A DNA stretch of 64,000 bases from NCBI GenBank assembly GCA_002197995.1, contig NGZR01000001.1, positions 5,952,001 through 6,016,000 on the forward strand, written 5' to 3'. This document shows, one piece after another, positions 33,962 through 44,534 of this stretch (positions are counted from its first letter, which is position 1; each line of letters begins with the position of its first letter). The notes under the pieces are model-generated. The model did no database searches, was not told the origin of the DNA, and saw nothing but the letters and a program-made list of their open reading frames with translations. Source of the DNA: Gaeumannomyces sp. JS-464. Taxonomy: Eukaryota; Ascomycota; Sordariomycetes; Magnaporthales; Magnaporthaceae. The position numbers and the translations under genes are program-made.

Positions 33962-35362
33962 TCAGGGGCAGTACGGGTCAAAATACCGCCAGTTGGCATG
34001 ATTACTCTGGTCATAGTCGATCAGGACAACCCTGCCTCCGTTGGGGTTCACCAAGCGTTGCAGCTGGGGCCTCCAATCGGTGCGTGGACCCAGGCCGTTG
34101 GGGTTGTAGACGTCGGTAAAGGCGCTGACGGTGTTGAGCCCTGCGACCACCAGCAGATCAAGACCTGGGTGCGGAGGGTTTTGCCGCTGGAATCCCCTCT
34201 CGGTCTGGTCGAGCCAGTTCTCGATCCATCTGAAAGTGTCGCGATGTTCTGTGTCCAGGGTAGTACCCGGCACTGGTAGATTGCCGATGCGCGCCCCGAA
34301 TTGGTGGGACTGCTCGTGGGCATAGCCAGTTCTAAAGTCCCAGACGTCCAGGGCAAGCGTCCTGAGCCGTGTCATGGTCGCCCACTTGTTCTCGTCGAAG
34401 ATCACCGGCGGCACGCGGGGGTCCGCGATCCTGTTCTCCCACGGCTGGTTCCTGTCTCTCCTGTGTGGGAACACATCCCAGTTGAGTCCGACGAGGCCGG
34501 GGGCGTTGGGCATGCGCTGCCCGCCGACGATGACTGTCGGCCCCAGCATCAGATGGACCGGGCCGCCGAGTCTGTCGACGATGTCCTGCACGCACTCTGC
34601 GGCCAGGTGCGCCATGTTGTGGCCGGTCGCGTTCTTGCGGGCCGCCTCGATCGCACGCCGGTGTGCAGGGGTTTCCTTGTGAGATATGAGGCTGTAGGTG
34701 TTGCGCGCGGCGCTGTTTGTTCCGCACTCGTGGGGCGGTCGCGGTATGAGAGTCGCCTCGTCCAGGCACTGGTCCGTGACTGGGCACGTCATGTATCCGG
34801 AGAAGATTAGCTGTCGCATGTCCAGCCCCCCTGCTGGCGGCGGGGCACCTATAATGTCGATTTGCCCTTCGTAGATGAAGATGTTGTCACTGTCGGCCAC
34901 AGCGTAGAGTGAATCGGCCCAGTCGGCCCCCAGCCCCAGGCTGGCGTTCCACCTCATGACAGACACATCCAGGTGTCCGTAAGGCCCAGGCGGGAGGAAG
35001 ACGCCGGCAGGCACGGGAGGGGGAGCTTGACAGGTGACGGCAAACCTCGGGGGCGGACAGAACGCGGCACCTCCGAACATCTGCACGTCCTCCCTTCGCA
35101 CCAGCACCACATTAGGAGGAGCCGCTCCGGCTGTGTAGATCTCGTTTGGGGTGCAGTGGCCCCAGTTCGGGGCCAGGAGCTGGAGAAGGCAGACGTCGCC
35201 GTGGTAGTGACGTCCTCGAAGAAGTGCCTCCTGCGCTGGCACTCTTTTATGCACCCTGTAGGCCTTCTTGTTGCTGTTGTATCCTCGGATGCCGAGCCTC
35301 GGCAATCCCCCAACAAGGGGTTGGCCGGCGGGCGCTGCCGCCATGCTTCGAGTTTGGACCAT
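33962..35362 (-). CDS. Unrecognised 466-residue protein with HExxHxxG motif
   Basis: Single open frame without introns. The frame extends upstream to an ATG at 35620. I chose the ATG at 35362 (MVQTRSMAAAPAG) because a TATA-like element lies at 35482-35488, which would otherwise be inside the coding region. The protein is Pro/Gly-rich, with CPPPRFAVTC and PPPVPAGVFLPPGP segments, a possible disulfide pair, and no signal peptide or membrane helix. Near residue 360 it reads YAHEQSHQFGARIG, which contains HExxHxxG, the zinc-binding pattern of many metallopeptidases. The family is not recognised, and the motif could be chance. The C-terminus has VVLIDYDQSNHANWRYF. A 552-residue product from the upstream ATG cannot be excluded. 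Confidence 0.68.
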   Translation of the reverse strand: MVQTRSMAAAPAGQPLVGGLPRLGIRGYNSNKKAYRVHKRVPAQEALLRGRHYHGDVCLLQLLAPNWGHCTPNEIYTAGAAPPNVVLVRREDVQMFGGAAFCPPPRFAVTCQAPPPVPAGVFLPPGPYGHLDVSVMRWNASLGLGADWADSLYAVADSDNIFIYEGQIDIIGAPPPAGGLDMRQLIFSGYMTCPVTDQCLDEATLIPRPPHECGTNSAARNTYSLISHKETPAHRRAIEAARKNATGHNMAHLAAECVQDIVDRLGGPVHLMLGPTVIVGGQRMPNAPGLVGLNWDVFPHRRDRNQPWENRIADPRVPPVIFDENKWATMTRLRTLALDVWDFRTGYAHEQSHQFGARIGNLPVPGTTLDTEHRDTFRWIENWLDQTERGFQRQNPPHPGLDLLVVAGLNTVSAFTDVYNPNGLGPRTDWRPQLQRLVNPNGGRVVLIDYDQSNHANWRYFDPYCP

Positions 35363-35969
35363 GGTTTCCGGCCAGTTCGTCTTGTAGGGTCGAGTGTCTT
35401 GCGCTGGAAACGGGCGTAGAGTTCCTTTTAGAAGAGAAAAGGAGACTTGACTTCTAAGTGCTGTTGATCGGGTAAGGGGTGTATATAGAAGGGGTTGTTT
35501 GTCAAGCCGGGGTAGAGGAGGACTTGATAGAGTTGAAGGCGTGAGTGTAAAGCCTATATGAGTGCGAAGAAGGCTTTCCAAAGAGTTGCTGCGATGAGGG
35601 AATGTTGGATAATTTGCCATCTATCTTAAAAGATGTTGCTGAGGATCTCTCTGGGTTTTAATACTTGTTCGTTGTTATCTATAATGTAGCATGTTGTTAG
35701 AGAAAATGCCGCTGTTCTGTATTTCCGGGTGCAAAGATACTCCTTTGTCTGGGAGGGATCGGGGCTGGGCTCGGGGACAAAAGGGAATCGGGTGTTATCG
35801 AATAAAAATAGTAGCAACATTTGCAAAGCCAACAAAGGCGAACGATGGGCAAGTGACTAGTGGTCATTGATGTGCTGTTCTAATTTTACATTCGGGTCTA
35901 TGGGAATGCCCTGTGATGACATCCATTGATGCCCTTCCATATAGTCCTGCATCGAGCCAACTTCGATGC
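35363..35969. other. Intergenic, about 600 bp
   Basis: Promoter region of the orphan gene and 3' flank of the Hsp70-like gene. It is relatively A+T-rich around 35590-35720. No separate gene seen. Confidence 0.45.
35482..35488 (-). promoter_or_regulatory. TATA-like element upstream of the HExxH orphan gene
   Basis: GTATATAG/CTATATAC lies about 120 bp upstream of the ATG at 35362. It supports that start over the in-frame ATG at 35620. Confidence 0.4.
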
Positions 35970-38329
35970 TCACGTGTAGGACACCTGCCACTCGCTCTGC
36001 TCGACATTGGCCTCGTCTGGAAGGACGCAACCGGAGCCGATGTCGTACCGGAGCGGAATAGTCCACTCCTTCCTGACACCAAGCTGGCCGGCTCCGTCCT
36101 TCCGCTCTCCCTCAACATGCTCGATGATGAGGGAGAGCCCGCAAGCCGAGCCAGGGTCCATCCAGCTGGATACCCACCACCGGTACGATCCCGGCGTCTG
36201 CGTCTCCTCCGCGTCCACAGCGAAGACGTCGTAGCAGTTGAGATACGACAGCTTATCCTCCTGGTACCTATCGTACCCGTGTAGCGGGTCGCAAACCACT
36301 TTAAGGGCGATCTTCTGGAATCGCTCGCCTTTGCGCAGCCTGTAGTTAGGGTATTGATCGTACAGGTCACTCGTTACGAACTAAAAATAAAAAAAAAGAG
36401 ATAACAACGTTGGGATTAGCTTAATGTGATCAAAGGTCGACGGGGATAGTTATGAATGACAATCACGCAAGGTGTTGTGTCACAAATTCGTGGATCAGTC
36501 TTACCTTTCCCTCAAGCGCCGGGACCTCACTGTCCCAGATTCCGTCCTTGGTCAAGCATGACTGCACACCGAACGCGGCGCCGTCCCTTAGGAACTGCTT
36601 CGCCGTCTTGGCCGAGTTCACCGCATAAACGGCACCACGGGCAATGAGTCCGGTCCTGTGGTATTATCATGGTAGTTAGCTAGTGAGTTCTTTTTTTTCT
36701 TTTTCACGAAAGAAGGATAGATATGTAAGAGGTATGGCCCTCTGCGTTTCTTACGGATCATGGATGTGCGTGTCCTTAAGCTGGTTGAGGAAGATGGGCG
36801 TCGATTTGCCATCTGGGTCGAGTGTTTTAACCAAAGAGCTGGCGTGCTTATAGATGCAGTGGGTGTTGAAGGTACCGCCTGTGATATTATGGCAAGGTCC
36901 TGGAGACAATTGGACTTGGCGAGTCGGGTGACGATGCCGCGGAGCTTGGAGTCAAGATCTTTCAGTGCAGCGTCGAAAGCTTGGTCGAAGCAGCGCCGGG
37001 CCTCTCTGGGAATGAGCTCGATGACCTTCCCTTTGTGGTCGAGTCGGATGATATCATCCGGCGATTGGACCATTGCTTTGTTGTCGGCAAAGTCGCTGAG
37101 GTAGGCTGAGAGCACATCGTCATCGCGAGCGCGCGGCTCATTGCGGAAAAGGTTGTCCGCAATCGACATCTCCCACAGCTCGCTGCCACCAAAGCAACCT
37201 AGAATGAATTGTTAGGACATGTCTTGTTGGAGGATATATTCTTTTGATTGCCATTGTATTTACCGAAAGCCTCCAGCTCAAAGGTCGCGAGGATCTTGTC
37301 GTCGTCACGGCATACCTCAAAAAGACAGCCATTCTAGGTGCGTGCCCGAAGGAAAAAAGGTCAGCACGTTGCTGATTATATAAAGGCTCGTTTAAAATCA
37401 AGACTCTCTGGAGTTCAGAGCTCGGCTTTCGCTTGTTTGTGTGATTGGCGATTACTGACCATGGCCGTGCCGCCAATATCAACGACGAGAAGCATGTTGC
37501 GTTCTCCGACGAGCTTTGCCAACTGACTGTTCTTGCGAGTGAGTTGCTCTTTGATCAGGCAGCGAGCCATTGCTTGGGCCTCGTTGACGTGAAAGAACTG
37601 CGAGGCGGGAACATTGAAAACACTGCGAATGATGCCGTAGTAGATTTGATCGACTTTCTCATCATTCGCCCAGTTCGGGACAGTCACCGTGATGGAAGCC
37701 AGCTCATAGTCATTCTCGTCGCAGTAGCTCAGCACGCGATCCTTGATGTGCTCGAAATGCGCGGTCCAGGTCTCCATGAGCCTCTCGTTGAAGTCGCCGG
37801 GGTCCTTTTCCTTGAACCTGAGGAGATTGTGGTGATGCCGGGGCATCAGCTCCAGCAGAGTGTGTCGCGGCTCTCCCGTCTTTATATCATCTTGGTCGTC
37901 AAGAATCAGTGAGGCTAACTTCAGTGGGACACGGTTGGGTGATTGCTGGATCTCGAAGGGAGACAGCGTCTCTTTGCCCGAATGGCCGGGAAGACAGAAG
38001 GCAGGGAAGTCCGGAATTGTCTGAGAACCACGGATCCGGTACTTTGAGTCGAACTCGTTGCGTGCACCAAAGCTCTCACTGACAATCTCTGGCTTGGAGT
38101 TCTTGCCCTTGGGCAAGAGGCGAATCCGAGTGAAGGTGGTTCCATGGTCAATACCGAGATGCCTAAAACCCATCAATGATTAGTACACATTTTATAAAAG
38201 TCGGCCCATTGATCGAAGGCGGCTTAGTCTAGGTCATAACTCTGTATGGATGGATATATGGGCAAGTGGATGATGGAAGACCTACACTGCCTGCAGCCTT
38301 CGGCCGTCTTTCACCACACTTGCTGACAT
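35970..38329 (-). CDS. Hsp70-like ATPase-domain protein, frame broken once
   Basis: Six exons: 38329-38286, 38162-37460, 37333-37264, 37198-36755, 36655-36505 and 36380-35970. The actin/Hsp70 ATPase signatures are present: phosphate-1 loop HLGIDHGTTFTRI, phosphate-2 loop VVDIGGTAM, GCFGGSELWE, and the adenosine motif TGGTFNTH. The last reads in a different frame from the preceding CLQDLAII. One missing base within 36881-36890 explains this, and restoring it makes the exon sum 608 codons. The first exon encodes MSASVVKDGRRLQAV, and the G-H-L junction is formed by splicing. The last about 200 residues are Trp/Tyr-rich (SYRWWVSSWMDPGSACG) and do not resemble the usual Hsp70 substrate-binding domain. 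It belongs to the divergent Hsp70-like proteins expanded in filamentous fungi. The function is unknown. Confidence 0.78.
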
Positions 38330-39068
38330 GTCTGCGGCATTGGAGGCGGGATGATCTTGCAAAGACAAATCCAGGCGCGGCGATAGGGATGGGATCAGAT
38401 TAATGGAAACAGAGAGGGCCAATGATTGAGAAGTTCCCGGAGGTAACAGTAGCGTATCGGGCGATGCGTTGCTGAAACCAGTGCTTTACTCCTTGGTTGA
38501 TGGTGAGATGGGAAGTGGAGTGAGGCTCAATTGAAATTTTCTGTCCGGGTTATTTTTAACACTGATATACTGGGCAGGAGTCTTTTTGTGGGGGACCAGG
38601 CTCCCAGCCGCCAGTACCCGTGTAAAACCTTGGCTTTTCAAATCGCATATATCTCACTTCAAGCTCACCCGCTGTTCACCTCAGATGTGGATCGATAGCA
38701 GCCGGAAGAAGCAAACAGAAGCATCAAACGGAAGGACCTTTCCCCACTTCCTACAGTCACTCAATTTGCAAACTCTTGTTTGTTTTTGGCCCTTCTTTCA
38801 TCTTCCCTCTGTTTCTTACTTTGGTACGCAACAATCTTTTCTTTCTCTTACCCGAGCTTCCTTCGTACCTGAGCATTCTTTCTCGTACCTAAACTCTCTT
38901 AACGGCTAGCAAACATTCAGCTGCTAAGCGCTCTCAACGGCGGTACTCTCTCAGCGGATTCCGGATCAAACACCGTCGGTGACAAGCTGGCCTGCAACCT
39001 TGCGACGAAAATCCGCATTCAAGTAACTAATTAATCATTCCCAAAGAAGCCAAAGCGTTCAGCCAGCC
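38330..39068. other. Divergent promoter region
   Basis: About 740 bp between the Hsp70-like gene and the coiled-coil gene, read outward on both sides. Pyrimidine-rich stretches near 38760-38890 fit a fungal leader. No gene seen. Confidence 0.5.
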
Positions 39069-40896
39069 ATGGATGGAACGTCTCCCCGAAAGTCACAGTC
39101 ACCAGGCCCTGGCGAGACCTTGGAGGAGATCAATGTGTCTCGTCAGTCGCCTGGCCCATCAACGAGCTCGAAGGAGTCCGATAGCACCCACGACCAGCAA
39201 TGTGTCGTCCCAGAGCCCAAGGCCAAGCTCACGTCCAAAAACAAGAATCCAGAGTATGAGCGCCTCAGAAAGATCATTCTGGAGGCTGGCGCCAAAATTC
39301 TATTGGAAGACGCTGGAACTACTGACCCAGCCGAGGCCGCCGCCTCACTTGCACGATATCCCTACCGCTATCTCCGCATGGGCGATGACCACGTTGAAGT
39401 CCTCTGCTTCGATATTCGCAGCGACGACGCTCCTGGGTATGAAAATGACTGCCTACCTACATAGTTGCTGTTTGTGCCACCATCAAGACGGCTCTATCTA
39501 ACCTAAACCGTTTAACAGCATCGCAAGACTCGAGAAGAACCAAGAGGAGTCGCACGCCGAGAACTTGAGGCTCAGGGAAGAGAAAGCGGGACTTGAGGCC
39601 GAGAACAGGGAGCTCAAGTCTGAGCACGAAGCTTATAGGTTGAAGATGGAGGCGGAAATAGGCAGAGCTAGGACCAAGAGGGAGCAGCTCGAGACTCGGA
39701 TCAAAATGGACGTCTCCAAAATGCAAGACCTCGCGACGGAGAAGGTGACCCTTGTGAACATCGCTGCAAACCTTCAAGACCAGGCCTCCACCATGCTTCG
39801 AGCCATTCAGCGGAGCATGGAACCGGTCAGCAAACCCAAGCCAGGCCAGCAAACCCAGCAGCCCGAGCAACCTCAGCAGCCAACCCGGGGAACTGCAGCC
39901 AAGTCGAGAGAGGCAGGGCCCGTCACCCCAGGCCAAAACTCGGCAAAACAATCTCTGGCACACGAGCCAGACGAGATCGTTGCTGCTCCCTCAGAGGAGG
40001 GCAGCCCTCTCAGCTCTCTGCGGAATAGCCCGCCGCGCGCCCCAGAGATCACGCAGAGCACCGCTGGTGGTGCTGCTCGCCCGGCTGCAAAGTCGGCACC
40101 GGGTCAGCACGAGGCTTCGGAGCGGCAGGTGTCCAAGCAGGCCGGAGCGCCGGGCCCTTCGACGCCGCCGCGCAGCACCAAGAGAGGCAGTGATGAGGAT
40201 GACGACGGCGCCGTGGGAAAGAAGAGGAGAAACACGATCGAGGGCGACAACAAGCAAAAGCCCAAGCTCCCCGACGCGCGCGCCCGAGTCGGCCCTGTCG
40301 ACATGGACCCTTTCCTTGACTTGCCGCGCAGAGCGGCCCCGGAGACAATCCCTTGGACCCGGCTTCGCGAGATGAAGCCCACGCCTCGGGGGTTCGAATG
40401 GCCCAAAGGATCGTGCCAGATGTGGATCCTACGCTGTCCTTTCCATCTGGATTCCGACCCTTGCGGGCTGAGCGACAACACGGGCTGGTTCGACATTACC
40501 CCGACCGGCCGTCGGGCCTTTGCCATCAGCCACATTTGCGCCGAGCACCAGTATCCGCACTTCGACACGGAGACTTTGATCGAGCAGTACGGCACCAAAA
40601 GTACGTACACCATGCACGTTAGGCGCTATGGGTGTTTCCGACGCCGGCATTGTGGTGCTGGTTGCCTACAGTAACGGTCAGAGATAATTGTGCTAACTTT
40701 CATATTTGCAGTTATCCCTAATAGCCATGCTAAAAGGATGAAGCCAGACAGATTTAGAGATAGGATTCACGCAGACACTCAACCAGAAGAGGATGCAAAA
40801 GCAGCCATCGAAGAGAGGCTGCATGATGTATTTTCCCGGGCTAATGAGCTGAGGGACAACCTTAAGGGCAACGGACGAGGAGAGGGTAGTGACTGA
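39069..40896 (+). CDS. Coiled-coil protein with Cys/His-rich C-terminal domain, unknown function
   Basis: Three exons (39069-39436, 39519-40600, 40712-40896) give 544 residues with all phases matching. The N-terminus is Ser/Pro-rich, then a globular block (about 60-125). A heptad coiled coil follows (about 125-220: ARLEKNQEESHAENLRLRE..., many Glu/Lys/Leu), then a Gln/Pro-rich disordered stretch and a basic nuclear-localisation-like KKRRN. The C-terminal domain (about 410-500) has CQMWILRCPFH, DPCG and HICAEHQYPHF. These Cys and His residues are spaced as in a small zinc-binding fold. I do not recognise the family. A nuclear, possibly nucleic-acid-linked role is inference from composition. 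Confidence 0.72.
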
Positions 40897-41204
40897 GGAA
40901 CCACCAAATCACGAGTCCGGCACGGGATGCAGCTCGGTGGCTGGGGAATCACGACAGCAAGAACACTGAGCACAGCTTTAAATCGTGCCTCTTGCCTCTA
41001 GCCAATGGCATGAAGAATCGGACAGGCAAAGCAGATGCTAGGTGGCTGCCGCCAATGGCTGACAGCGTAGGTACATGCATGCAGCGCAGCAGCCAGTCGA
41101 GGGCTAGGCCTTGGTAGATTCTAAATATCAGGAAGCAATGGAAGCTCTCCTTCAAACTGTTCCCTATGTGGTTGCCCTCCACATGCTTGACTTGCCCTGG
41201 ATCT
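40897..41204. other. Convergent intergenic region, about 310 bp
   Basis: 3' flanks of the coiled-coil gene and the dienelactone hydrolase gene. No gene seen. Confidence 0.5.
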
Positions 41205-42420
41205 CTACATCCAGGCGTTGAACCACCTAACAGCCTGAAAGAAGGCAGCCTCTTTGGCGAACTTTTGCTGGGGTCCGACACGTTAGCGCGGACGCCGAAC
41301 CCGTGCGAGGTGCCAGAGTAGAGCGAGACCTGGAAGGGGATGTCGGCCTGCTGCAGGAGGCCCTCGGCGGCGTGGCGGCGCTGGGTGTTGAACAGCTCGT
41401 CGTTTTCTGCGCCATTGTTAGTCAAGGCCAAAGGAAAAAAAAAAAGAAGAAAAAAGAAGAAGGAAGAAGAAACCGCCACAAGGCGACGGTTCAAACTAAC
41501 CGGCGGCCGCAATGCCCGCGGGCTTGGTCGCAGCGACGATCTCGCCGTCCTCCAGGAGGCTGGGGTGGGCGGCGAAGGCGGCGTCGAGGCCTTTACCCTC
41601 AGCGGCGAGGCGGAACGAGTACCTCCCGCCGAAGCAGTAGCCGGTGCCGGCGACGGACTTTGCGCCGAGCACCTCGCGCAGGTACTTGATGCTGGTGGCG
41701 AGCTTCGGGTCCGTGACGTTGGCGTTGTACTTTGCCAGGAAGGCGGTGCTGTTGAACCCGGGCTTGTTGAGGTCCTCTGGGGCCGGGACGCCGTCGAAGA
41801 GGTCCGGCGCCACGGTCACGAAGCCCGCGCGGGCGAACGAGTCGGCGAGGCTTGCGGTGGGATGGTCAGCTTTGGGTATCTCTGATGGGTTACTGTGTCC
41901 GCCGCTGCCTTGCGAAGTCTGGGCGTGCGCGTCGTGGCGGTGGGGAATTCCAGGGTGGTGGCATAGGGCACGGGTTGTACTTGGACTTACAGCTTGTTTT
42001 GCCGGAGTTGGATCCCTGAAATGCGGGTAAGGCACATCGGGTTTAATTAGCCAGGGCTTGGATGGGAGAGCTCGAAGCTCAACGTGTTTTAACCATGAGT
42101 AAATCCGGGATTGCCGTACCAAACACATCGGTGATGTACAGAACGGCCTTTTCAGCCTTCTTCCCGGGTGGCTTGGTCACGTAGAGAGTCACTAGCGACC
42201 GCGTCAGCGCAGAGCTCCTCCCCATCTGGTAGATTTCATCTAGATCGGTAGACTTACAGCCTTCATATTGGACCTCCTTGCCTACGGGCGTCCCCTCGTG
42301 CTTTATGATGGAGCCGTCCGTCGGTCCGTAGTCGGCCACGGACTGGTAGTTCCACCAGGCGCCGGCGTTGACACCGGCGCCGAAAAGGGCCAGGGCGGAC
42401 GCGAACTGAAGAAGCTTCAT
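41205..42420 (-). CDS. Secreted dienelactone-hydrolase-family protein, frame broken once
   Basis: Five exons: 42420-42258, 42191-42120, 42015-41991, 41850-41501 and 41406-41205. Residues 1-19 are a signal peptide (MKLLQFASALALFGAGVNA). The alpha/beta hydrolase has strand AVLYITDVFG, then VTVAPDLFDG, the nucleophile elbow GYCFGG with the catalytic Cys, and the catalytic His in GTSHGFGVR. Dienelactone hydrolases open lactone rings formed in aromatic breakdown; secreted fungal relatives have unknown substrates. The last exon slips at 41270-41273, where one C is missing after VSDP. The conserved C-terminal helix (KFAKEAAFFQAVRWF) then reads in the next frame to a stop at 41205. With one base added, the exon sum is 813, exactly 271 codons. 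Confidence 0.86.
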
Positions 42421-44534
42421 GGCAGCGAAGGAATTGAGTTTTACCAAGGGCCCAGGGTTCTCGGGTGTGTGGAGATCTGGGGCTGGATGGGATGCCAGGT
42501 ACCTGGAGCATGGAGAGGAGGAAGAAACAGAGTTTCATGGGCGGCAGGGACAGCGGTTTATGTGCTTTTGGGCCTGCCCGGCTCCAGGAACCGAAGGATC
42601 TCGACCCCCGAGCCATGGTCCCCAGATGGCTGGTTGAGTCCGCCCGTTATGTTTTGGCGTTATCCCACCAAGAAAACTGTGTGCATCTGGGCGCTGCTGA
42701 ATACTACTTTGCGGCCTGAGGGGCTGCCCCTCCGTGCCGCGGATCGATTCCGTTCATGGAAAGTAGCTCGCCGACGTCACCGCGAGATGTACCGAGAGAT
42801 GAGAGGCACCCACCCCTCCTTGCCGTTTTTGATTTGTCAGGCAGTTGGAGGTGCATACCAGCGGGACGAGGGCGGGCTTAATTTGGGCAGTAATCAGCCG
42901 CCAGCGGGAGGGGGCGGGCGCAGAAGCATGGGTGCTTCGTCAGCATTGCAGGTTGTATTGATACTGGTCAAGCGGGTGGTATTCTGGGTGGCCTGGTAGG
43001 AATTTAGTTGCATCCGCTTCGGCGGCAGAGCGAGGTGTAATAGTGACTAGGATAAGAAGTCACTAAGGGAAATATTTGGGTGGATTCAAGTTGGTATCAG
43101 AATGAAGATCCCCATATTTGAGATGATGGCGATTGGATACCGTGGCTATCGATGGTGGTGATGTCAGTCAAGGTCGATTGCTGCGGCGGCTCGGCGAGTG
43201 GCTTGACGCTAGAGCAAGGGCAGCCGAGGAGCAGTCGCTCAGAAGGAAGAGGGCACAGGCCCAGCCCATGCCTCTTCGATATGTCGAGTGTCCCAAATCC
43301 ACAGGATTTCGAGCAACATCCCGACTGGTGATAACTTCCCGTCGAGCGCACAATCCGGAGACAGCCTTGCGGGACACCAGAGAGGGTAGGTTATGTGCAT
43401 GGCTTCACACTCGGTGGTTGTGCTGTCCGATTCTTGGAATTGCCCAACGGGATTCGTGACTGAGGGGCTCAATTCCCTACAATCACTGGATAACGTAAAC
43501 CATAGCACACTGACCCTTGGCCAATTGAAAGTGCTACCGCATTCGTGGGCTGGCGACACAAGCTTTATACTAAGGTACCTACCTATTTTGGTGGATGGTG
43601 TCTTTGTCTTTTGAAGCCTCCGGCTGTGTTCCTGTACGGGGCGTTTCGCACACACGCGGCGTGGAAAGACATGGATGCCGTAAATTCAATTCAGGCCCCA
43701 GCCGAGCACAAGGACGGTGTCATGGTGTCTCCAGAAGAAGGCTCCTTCCGCCAAGGCGTCGCCGGCTCCTCCCGTCTTGGACTAGTGGCCAAGTGGCACA
43801 TGGCCCGGTTCGACCTTCCTTCTGGACGGTTTCTATCTTCTTGCCGTGGAGCCCGAACAATGGGACGGCGTTCCCCCGCAGGGCTGTTTACCTCGGGCCA
43901 AAGGTCATCGGACATTTCGGTGCCATCGTAATCGGGCCGCCAGTGCAGGCGGGGCTGCAGCTGCAGGTGGCGCGGGCAAACAAACGGTGAGGCTGCTGGC
44001 AACACGAGCAGAGGTGATAAAGCGGGACGGAGCGGCCGCAGAGAGGACAGCACGGCAGCTGGTCGAAGAGTCAGCCATCAGGGCCAAGTCAAAGTCAGGC
44101 CACGCCGCCGTCGACTCACGGGCAAGGGTTGGAAACGGCGATTGCGGTCGTGCGTCTTTGCTGTGTGACGAGCCGAGATTCTGCTGGAGCCCCGCCGATA
44201 GCAGCGTGGCCACCGCCAATCACAGCGTCCACCCACACCGGCTCTTGCTTTCAATTTCTTGGTCAGGACTGCCAAGACGCTGGGCCAGGGGACCAGCCGA
44301 TGCAACCTGGGTAAAACAGCCCGCGTTTGGTCCCTGATCTGCCTCCCACACGCAGGCCCGCTCCGCTCTTCGGCACCTTATTTGAGCCAAGCTCGCCCTC
44401 TCGTCCGAACATCCGATCCTTGTTTCCTGCTGGAGCACGAGGGCTAGATTCCGAGACGAAGCTTGGTTGAAGTCTAGAAGCATCGTCGATAAACTCTATT
44501 CGCAACAAACAATCGCCTACCTGTCCTTAGCGCC
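42421..44534. other. Divergent spacer upstream of the copper ATPase, about 2.1 kb
   Basis: No convincing reading frame. It should contain the promoter of the copper ATPase, where copper-responsive sites would be expected. I could not identify one with confidence. Confidence 0.4.

Noticed and set aside
34301..34810. 169-codon plus frame
   Set aside because: Shadow of the intact minus-strand orphan gene.
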